From Palaemon carinicauda (Eukaryota > Arthropoda > Malacostraca > Decapoda > Palaemonidae): a stretch of DNA of 64,000 bases. The position numbers were made by a program, and so were the translations under genes. Where the stretch lies: assembly GCF_036898095.1 (NCBI RefSeq), contig NC_090746.1:112857198-112921197 (forward strand), in the 5' to 3' direction. Below the pieces are notes generated by a model that saw only the letters and a program-made list of their open reading frames with translations, was not told the DNA's origin and did not search any database. This document shows, in pieces, positions 56,237-64,000 of this stretch. Numbering within the stretch: position 1 is the first letter of the stretch; every line of letters begins with the position of its first letter.

Positions 56237-58056
56237 ATGCCTCCCAAGCGTTCTGCTTCTACTAAGGCTGGTAGTGAGCCTAAACGCCACCGAAGGATGA
56301 TGACGATTGCTAAGAAGGTGACGCTTCTCGATATGTTAAAAGACGGTAGAAGTTACGCGGCCGCAGCCCGCCATTTTGGAGTCAACGAATCCACCGTTCG
56401 CTATATCAAGAAGGACGAGGCGAACATTAGAAAGACGGCTACCATCACCTTTAGCAGATCAGCGAAGCGAGTCGTTACCACGCGTAATAAAACGATCGTA
56501 CGCATGGAAGGTGCTTTAGCAGTGTGGATTGCCGACTGCCGGAAGAAGAACATAGCCTTGGATACGAACACCATCCGAACCAAGGCTTTGAGCTTGTATG
56601 AGAATTTTGCGGCAAAGGAACCTCAAGACGACGATGGCGACCATGCTGAAGAAGATGATGATGTAGATGAACCTCAACCAGGGACATCCACTGATTCCCA
56701 GCGTCAGAAACAACGTTTTTCCGCCAGCAAAGGATGGTTCGCGAAGTTTCAGAAACGCTACGCCCTGAAAAGCGTTTCCCTGCATGGCGAGGCTGCTTCC
56801 GCTGACACTGCCGCTGCTGAAACTTACGTGAACGAGACGTTCAAGAATATTATCGCCGAAGGTGGATACAAGCCGGAACAAGTGTTTAATATGGATGAGA
56901 CCGGCTTGTTTTGGAAGAGAATGCCGTCGCGAACTTTCCTGTTCAAAGAAGAAGCCAAAGCCTCTGGCTTTAAAGCATTCAAGGATCGCGTTACCCTCGT
57001 GATGTGTGGCAATGCTGTTGGATTTTTGCTAAAGCCGGGGCTTATTTACAAGTCGAAAAATCCTTGCGCTTTGAAAAATAAGAATAAGAATCTCCTTCCC
57101 GTGTACTGGATGCATAATCCAAAAGCATGGATTACGAAGATGCTGACCTCCAACTGGTTCCACCAGTGTTTCATCCCGCAAGTCAGTCAATATCTCTTAG
57201 AGAAGGGCTTGCCATTCAAGATCCTTCTCCTTATGGATAACGCTGGTGGACACGCAACTGACCTGTCGCGTGAGGGCGTTCAGGTTGAGTTCCTGCCACC
57301 CAACACCACGTCATTAATTCAACCGATGGACCAGGGGGTTATCAGGGCGTTCAAGGCCCTCTACACGTAGAATACCTTGGCGGACCTCGTTGCGTGTGTG
57401 GATGCTGCCCAAGAAGATGAAGATGAAGATTTTAATTTGAAGGCGTACTGGCGGCAGTACACCATAGCCACGTGCCTGCAGAACATTCAGAAGGCACTGC
57501 AGGAAATGAAACCTGCAACCGTTAATGCGAGCTGGAAGAAGTTGTGGCCCCAGATTGTTTACGACGACGAGGGATTTACTCCGTCTGAAATCCAACACTC
57601 TGCAATACGCAAATCTGTGCAGTTGGCTGTGATAATTGGAGGTGACGGGTTTGGCGACATGACGACTGAAGACGTCGACGAGTTGTTGGACTGCCATTCC
57701 CAGCCGCTAACTGACGCAGACCTAGAAGACCTGACGAAATCGGCCAGTGAAGAAGAGAGCGAAACACAGGAAGAGACCCAAGAAAATGTCGAAGAAACGG
57801 GCTTAACATTAGAACGGCTTGCCAAGGTCTGCAACCATAAAAAGAGGTGAAAGAAATGTTGCAAGAGTGGGACGAGGATATGGTTCGTTCTATGCAATTC
57901 TGCAACAAAATCGATGAAGACATGACTCCCTACAGGATGCTCTTAGAGCGAAAAAAGAAGCAGCGGCAGCAACTTCCGATCACAATGTTCTTCCAGCCTC
58001 GCAAAAAAGAGCCAGTTCCTCCTGCTAGTACGCCTTCGGAAGAAAGAAGAAGTTGA
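56237..58056 (+). pseudogene. Tigger-like transposase (CENP-B/pogo family), one stop and one frameshift
   Basis: From ATG 56237. Residues 22-62 form a Psq/CENP-B-type helix-turn-helix (MLKDGRSYAAAARHFGVNES), and about 85-190 the second CENP-B-type helix domain (WFAKFQKRYALKSVSLHGEA). The DDE domain has Asp220 (FNMDETGLFWKRMPSRT), Asp334 (LLLMDNAGGH) and Asp365 (SLIQPMDQGVIR), spacing DD30D, as in Tigger. TAG at 57368-57370 interrupts after FKALYT; the same frame then continues open to 57850 with acidic C-terminal sequence. A shift near 57840 leads to a last frame (KEMLQEWDEDM to 58056). Only two lesions means a recently active copy. It would bind the terminal repeats and move the element in the nucleus. 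Confidence 0.9.
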
Positions 58057-58387
58057 AGAGGTGTCCCAGGAAAAGACACCTCCGTCTGAAGAGAAGTAAA
58101 ATACTATCATTGGCTGCACAGTAGAAGACATCATCAGCTTCATCATCATCATTTCTACTGTGCAGCAAATTCATCCCCATCATCATTCAAGTTTTTCTTC
58201 AACTTCTTTCGTGGTGAGTACAGTAACCATCTTTATTTTTTACTTTAATATTCTAACATTTTAATATTTGTGCCTGTTTTAGTTTAGTATGCATTAAGTT
58301 AAAGGGAAGGTTTTAAGAGTCTGAAGAGTATACATGTTGTAACCTATCAAATTTTTTTTGTTTAAAATTTACATTTACGTACGTAAA

Positions 58388-58388
<1 letters not shown>

Positions 58389-58451
<63 letters not shown>
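58389..58451. repeat. (CT)n microsatellite
   Basis: About 60 bp of CT in the 3' arm of the Tigger element. Confidence 0.95.
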
Positions 58452-58454
<3 letters not shown>

Positions 58455-58613
58455 AATTGTTTTCCTGCTTTGCTACGTATGTATTGTATGATTTTATATA
58501 GATACGGTAAATAATATTTGTAATAACATATTTTCTAAAAGCTTTTACTGTAATATCATTATTTATCACTTTCATCATGCGCGTTAAATGCCTTCTTTGT
58601 TTACTGAGCGTAC

Positions 58614-58648
58614 TTTATGACGCCGTCGTTTCAGGCGGCGTCATAAAG
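58614..58648. repeat. Short perfect hairpin
   Basis: TTTATGACGCCG and CGGCGTCATAAA flank a loop of about ten bases (TCGTTTCAGG), inside the 3' arm of the Tigger element. Confidence 0.85.
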
Positions 58649-58651
58649 AAA

Positions 58652-59020
58652 AACATTTCATTTGGAAGTCCTAAGAAAAATTAAGTAAAACATTGATAAT
58701 AACAAAATCAACATACTGTATAATCAATATTATCGATGCAAAAACTAACCTATACACAGATGTGTACACTAGATGCGTTTGTTTCTTCATTATGATCAGA
58801 GATAAACGTAAACAAAACATTGGTTGCCATTTTTTATCGTGCTTTTTGGCGTGTTTAGGAAACGCATGATATAAAATCGCCTTTAATATTTGTGCCTGTT
58901 TTAGTTTAGGGTACTGTAGTACATGCATTAAGTGTTCTGTACATTAAAGGGTAGTTTGTTAACAGTACTACGTACAAGGGAAGATTTTAAAAGTCAGAAT
59001 ATACATGTTAAATAAATAGG
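58652..59020. other. Non-coding 3' arm of the Tigger element
   Basis: AT-rich. A block near 58885 (ATTTGTGCCTGTTTTAGTTT) repeats one at about 58266, with GTACATGCATTAAG-like sequence after both. Confidence 0.5.
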
Positions 59021-59299
59021 TAAATATGGTGTCACTACTTCGCGGATTTTCACCTATCGCGGTCGGGTCTGGAACCTATCTACCGCGATAAACGAGGGTT
59101 CACTGTATAGCTATTATTGCTATTGTGAAATTAACAAATATCCCTGAAATAATAACCCCCGGTGCTTGCGTGTGCAGCTCATCAATGAATCGTTTGCCAG
59201 GACATAAGAGCAGTAAAGTAATGTTAATTTTGCGAGCACAGTGAGCCACAGTGGAGCAAAACCCATTAGAAGGACGTGAAGTAATCATAGATAATTATG

Positions 59300-59397
59300 A
59301 TAATTTAATTTCCAGCCATTTACATGAACCATATATTTTTGCAATTGGTTATCTTGTGTTTAATTTGCATTTCTGACCATTATTATTGCTGCAAAGC
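59300..59397 (-). repeat. Small inverted copy of the 3376-3460 repeat
   Basis: GAACCATATATTTTTGCAAT, GGTTATCTTGTGTTT and GCATTTCTGACCATT are the complement of blocks at 3385-3455. Confidence 0.6.
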
Positions 59398-60055
59398 TTG
59401 CTTACCAGAATGCATGAAATATCACATGAGGTTGGGCTCAATATAAATAGAAGAAAGAGAGATGATGAGAATGGAATATGCAATGGAAGATGAAATATCA
59501 TTGGAAGGAGAAATAATTAATGAGATAGAATCATTTAAATATTTACGAACTAAGATCTCTAATACAGGATCTTTAGAATTTGAGTTTACTGAAAGATTGA
59601 ATAAAGCAAATCAGACAATGGCTAGGTTAAGTAAAATTTGGAAATTAAATCCCCTGAAATTACATAAAAATCAGGCTATACAGTATATCAGTTTAGTGAG
59701 ATTGGTGTTACTATATGGCCATAAGTTGTAGTATGACGATGAAACAATATCGAATAGATTTTGTAGATTTGAGAACAAAGCCCTCAGAAGAATATTGGGA
59801 GTTGTGGCAGGATAGGATTACACATAAAACTATAAAAGAGATTACTCGAGTGCCATATGTGGATGAGATCATGATGAGGGGTAGATGGAGATGGTTTAGG
59901 CATGCTCTTTGCACTACCCAAGAGAGATTAGTTTACCAAACTTTCAACTGGGCTCCACAAGGCTGAGGACTATAAAACGTGAAGTAGAAGGTGATGAATG
60001 GAGAAGTACTGAATTAAAAGCTCAAGATAGAGACGACTAGCGAAATCTAACCGAG
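59398..60055 (+). mobile_element. Non-LTR retrotransposon fragment (second LINE type), copy 2
   Basis: Same 3' region as 26870-27580: EMMRMEYAMEDEISLEGE (shared almost letter for letter with copy 1), SFKYLRTKISNTGSLEFEF, NQTMARLSKIWKL and EITRVPYVDEIMMRGRWRWF. Broken into two main frames, 59462-59731 and 59715-59966. The RT catalytic part is missing. Confidence 0.8.
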
Positions 60056-60059
60056 TCTG

Positions 60060-61745
60060 AAGACCATCTAGCTCCTTCTCTCTCAGTCTTTTCCGCAATA
60101 GGTTGCAAAGAGGATGTCTGGTTATCTGCGTAGATTTTCGACTTCAGCCGTCCATGCTGAGTGGAATATAAGTTGGTATCATGGAAGGGGTATCCCTCCC
60201 CTTGATGCCACTATGCCAGCAGTAGAGGAGTTCCTCATTTACCTTCGGGAGGAAAGCTTCTCTTGGCCTCGGCCATGAAGGGCCACCGTTAGTCCCTGAG
60301 CCTCGCCTTCAGACCGAAAGGAATTAAGCTTTCCTCCTCATCGGCATTGTCCCTCCTCATACAGAGTTTAGAGCCTACAAACCCTTAGTTGGAAAGGAGA
60401 CCTCGATCCATGACTCCAAGCAGCAGATGTTCACCTGACCTGGATGGCAGGTCTCTCGGTTGTGTTGGCTTCGGCCAAGAGAGTCAGCGAACCCCATGGG
60501 CCCACCGTAACGTCTCTCATTCATGGCGATGGGCCAGGTAACACAACCTCGTTTCTGGTAGCTCAGATCCCAGAATCTGAACCCTCCGGAGTGAGTCCTT
60601 CATAGCATGATCAGTGATCCAGATCAATGGTTACTACGCCAAAGAGAAACTTGAGGCCTTGCTTCAAGGAAACTACAATAGCTCGCCCCCGAGTGTCAAC
60701 ACTCTTCGTCAGCTTGGGGAAAGTCAAGAGAAGGATCACCAAGAACACATTCCCCACCTGGATTCGCAAGGTCATGAACCAAGCATTGGATCCTTATCCT
60801 TCTGCTAATAGAAGAGACTAAGAGCTCATAATGTTAGGGGTAGTAATACGACCTAGCATTTTATAAGACAACTCTGTGAAGCATACCTTGTCAGCTGGCG
60901 TGTAGAACCGTCAAATGACCTTCACCGCTCACTTCCTGCCAGACATGATCCACAGGAACATGGTGATGTTCTCCATGGATCCTGTGGTGGCTACACAATA
61001 AATAGTTAAAAAATCTCAGGCTCCTTGATGGACAAGGAAAAGATGAGGGAGGGCAGACTTTAACCATCGTTAAATCTGGGATGAATGACCAAGAATGACT
61101 GGCTCTTAATTTCTTTCATCTTCCACCCTGTGTAGTAACAGAACCTATGATAATTTGCAAAGCTGCCCTCCGCTGTCTGCAAGAAGAACCATTTTCCTTG
61201 TGTAACCTGGTATAGATAGGTATATTCGTTACGTCCCCATAGCCCCTGGCAAGGTGGGATTGGGTAACGTCCATGGTACCATCGGAAGGGTCCAATGACT
61301 TAAGAACTCATACTTGGACCAGTCACAATGCTAGTATCACAAGCACACAGCTTGTGTAGGCTGCTAACCGTGCATACCACGATATTTAGCGAGGTGTAAG
61401 GTTCTTACCAGTTACGTGCAGAGCACGTATGGAGAAAACCCAGATTGGTGCAGACTTCCAACCTTCTAAAGAGTAAGTCATCCCTTATAAATAGCGTTGG
61501 TTTGTATTTAGTGATGGAACAAATGACAAATTTGGAAGTAATTTGTATTTTCCTAACGAAACAAACCTGTAGCTATTTATACAAATTGGCCTGCCAGCAC
61601 CTATCACCCTTGAAGTCTTACCTCCAAGCAAAGTGGGGTCTCAGCCCAGATGTGTGAGTGAGCGGGGTAGCAACTACCATATAACCCCCCCCCCCCTTGC
61701 TAACTAGCGGATGGATGGTTAACCCTGGCTAAAAGTCTAATAGAT
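60060..61745 (+). mobile_element. DIRS fragment D (recombinase, internal complementary region, part of right repeat)
   Basis: 60090-60990 aligns with the recombinase of B (CTCTCAGTCTTTTCCGCAAT, GAAGGGGTATCCCTCCCCTT, GATGCCACTATGCCAGCAGT), with many stops. 61483-61590 is a diverged internal complementary region (CCCTTATAAATAGCGTTGGT, AAATGACAAATTTGGAAGTA). The right repeat is followed to CTAACTAGCGG and AAAAGTCTAATAG, then lost at about 61745. No left half is present. An old, dead copy. Confidence 0.85.
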
Positions 61746-62445
61746 AAATCAATTTTGATTTATTTAACGTGATGGTGACTCTTAACCCATGGGTGAATTC
61801 GAGATGAAATTTTATTAAATGTGGATGAAATAGGTAAAATGAAAAGTAAACAGTAGATATTCTAAGGTCGGTTGAATACAGCATAGTTTAGGTAGAATGG
61901 TTATAGAAAACGGTACAGATTAAGGATAGTAGAAAGTGGAGATAAAATATGTAGTGGGAGACTATTATATATGTTATTTGAAAATCACTATTGCATCAAA
62001 TTATTTTGCTTGATTAATTATATTGTCCCGGGGTATCAAATTTCGGTCACACATGGCATATTGATTTTATTCATTATATGTACACCCAGCAACAAAACCG
62101 GTGTCGCCTGGCCAGACCTGACTTGGAGAGATCATGCCCCTCTTGCCCTGAAAGGTGGCCGACGTTAAACAACCGAGACATCGTTAGTATGGTTCGAATG
62201 TGAGGAGGGAAATTACCGATATCACTCAAAGAAATGCGATGAAGAGAGAGAACTTTTTTATTCTTTTAAGAAATGTAATCTAATATTATTTCGAAACTAA
62301 TTCATCAAAAGATTTTATCATAACGTTTTATGTGAATTTTCCTATCCTATTTCTATATAAAATTTTCTTGAATAATATTGGAACTGACTATTCATATTAT
62401 TATTCATAACATGGAAATATCCTTCATTTGCATTTTCTTAAGCAA

Positions 62446-62455
<10 letters not shown>
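61746..62455. other. Intergenic, nothing recognised
   Basis: AT-rich. The block 62025-62170 is somewhat GC-richer (GTGTCGCCTGGCCAGACC) and may be an old repeat. Confidence 0.35.

Positions 62456-62524
<69 letters not shown>
62450..62524. repeat. (CT)n microsatellite
   Basis: About 75 bp of pure CT. Confidence 0.95.
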
Positions 62525-62530
<6 letters not shown>

Positions 62531-63747
62531 ACATACATACACACTGTAGACTATGCATTATATGTAAGTGCTAATAATGTATCGTTTCAAATAGCACCTA
62601 TTGGGTCACCAATCATTAATAAGTGGCCTTTGTTCAAAATTTCGAAGGTAATGAGGTTTAAAGGTTTAGTTGTTGATTTCCGTGTTTTTCTTTGATTTCG
62701 ATCACGAGCCACGTAGCTCGGTGTGGTTGGGGTCAGCTTTTGTCACGGGCTACTTGGCTCCGGCCCTCTTAGAGAAAATGGTATTATTTGCTATATCAAT
62801 TATATTAGCTTAAGGTTGGAGATTTAAAATGCATCATCAGTTAACATAATCTATATTGTTTCAGAAGTGATTGGTGAAAATAAAATATGTGAAATGACAT
62901 GCAATGAAAGTTCATTGGTGCATTATTATAGTGATGATGTGGTATATAGGATGTAGGGTATAACAGATCAACACATTGTTTACTCAAATTATCTGGTTCG
63001 GTGTCAATAACCTTAGATGTCAGGATGACAAAAAACTCCTAATCAATCAATCAAATTATCTGGGCAAGTCGCTCACTTCCAAGCGAACCCCCTTCCCTGG
63101 TGACGATTGCACAATGCTCAAAGGTCTGAGTCTAGCTGGCTTCACCCTTCCAAAGGCGAAAGGAAATATTTCCTTAGCATTGAGTATTCGTATTATTACG
63201 ATTTTATTTGTCGTTTCATGTCCTGATTTTCAACACCTTAAAAGTGTTCCCCGGTAAGATCTTCAAGAAATCTATCACTCTCGATATTTGTTCAATCAGT
63301 CTTTAGCATATTAACTTTGTTATTTATAGTTTTTATATAATTTTAAACACCTGGAAAGGTATCTGTATGAAATATTGTCGTCTTAGTATTTTGTTTTTCA
63401 TTTACTAAAAAACTTCCACCAGAAGGATATCATCATAACTGTGAGACCTTTAAACCTCAAACATGTGGGGATGGGGTTAGAAGGATATAACCAGGTGGGG
63501 GTTAAAGATGATGGTGGAGAGGTGGCAATTGGGTGATCTTAATGTATGCCTTTACGAGGTTTGCTTATTAACATTTATGAAGTGATGATGATGATGGTAA
63601 TACCCCTATTGATAACATTTAATATCAATGATTCCAACTCGCAATGAAAACGGGCATATATCGTTCTAACATTGTTTTTAGGTGGCCACTGATCATCTTT
63701 GGAACAAGGGAATCTTCACCCGAAAGAAATACAATTCCAACACTAAC
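62525..63747. other. Intergenic, nothing recognised
   Basis: AT-rich with no open frame or repeat I can support. CGAGCCACGTAGCTCG (62704-62719) is a short palindrome. Confidence 0.35.
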
Positions 63748-63816
63748 TTGCAAAGCAGTTAGCGGTCTTGTGTGATCCTTGGGAGCATCCAAATAATATA
63801 AAATGTTAGATACAGG

Positions 63817-63864
<48 letters not shown>

Positions 63865-63930
63865 CCTGTATCTAATATTTTATATTATTTGGATGTTCCA
63901 AAGGATCACACAAGACTGCTAACTACTTTG

Positions 63931-63933
<3 letters not shown>
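63748..63933. repeat. Long inverted repeat around an (AT)n core
   Basis: Arms 63748-63820 and 63861-63933 (73 bp each) are inverted copies with few mismatches (TTGCAAAGCAGTTAGCGG..., ...GATACAGGTAAT). The centre is 40 bp of AT. Could be a foldback element or a hairpin-prone repeat. Confidence 0.88.
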
Positions 63934-63983
<50 letters not shown>

Positions 63984-64000
63984 ATATAATATATATATAT
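63934..64000. repeat. (AT)n tract at the window edge
   Basis: AT units with small interruptions to the last base; continues beyond the window. Confidence 0.9.

Larger units (their letters stand above)
55111..59105 (+). mobile_element. Tigger/pogo-type DNA transposon, nearly intact
   Basis: Terminal inverted repeats CAGTGARCCCTCG (55111 and, inverted, to 59105) continue imperfectly through ATCGCGG and TTCGCGG blocks. TA on each side (55109-55110 and 59106-59107) is the expected target duplication. Inside is a single transposase frame with one stop and one shift (56237-58056). The arms carry (GA)n, (ATT)n and (CT)n tracts that enlarge the element to 4.0 kb. Confidence 0.93.

Overview
The window is eukaryotic and intron-rich. 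One host gene can be reconstructed completely: the nuclear gene for mitochondrial aconitase (ACO2), on the + strand, 14 coding exons from 1618 to 46942. They join in frame to 788 codons plus stop, and every junction uses GT-AG. Long (AT)n, (GA/CT)n and (ATT)n tracts and interspersed families I recognise from shrimp genomes point to a decapod crustacean, perhaps a caridean shrimp (inference from memory, not a search).

Most of the remaining sequence is transposable elements. Intron 1 (21.7 kb) holds a CR1/L2-type LINE end, a gag-like fragment and two complete DIRS-type tyrosine-recombinase retrotransposons: A (about 8075-14840, coding region broken) and B (about 15168-23315, long intact frames for gag, RT/RNase H/Dam-like methylase and tyrosine recombinase). 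Intron 4 holds a piggyBac-type MITE, a second kind of LINE fragment and DIRS C (about 28359-36262), a defective mosaic copy carrying a 5S-rRNA-derived insert. Introns 5-12 hold a copy of the decapod repeat, two more piggyBac-type MITEs, a nearly perfect 195-bp palindrome, a direct duplication that brackets exon 11 without copying it, and a decayed LINE.

Downstream of ACO2 (47-64 kb) I see no further host gene. There is a full copy of an (AAT)n-tailed repeat, a second copy split by a Merlin-like DNA transposon (50476-53130, 8-bp target duplication), a nearly intact Tigger/pogo transposon (55111-59105, TA duplication), another LINE fragment, a truncated DIRS 3' end (D, about 60060-61745) and a palindrome around an (AT)n core at the right edge. 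The left edge (2-259) is a PIF/Harbinger transposase fragment.

The most notable system is the DIRS family. All three complete copies have inverted terminal repeats plus an internal complementary region equal to the joined outer ends, the hallmark of circular DIRS intermediates. In B the gag and recombinase reading frames are the same frame, separated by one UAG, while the RT frame overlaps both, so about 2 kb is open in two frames. A and C have broken coding regions but essentially perfect terminal repeats, which suggests recent mobilisation in trans by a B-like element.
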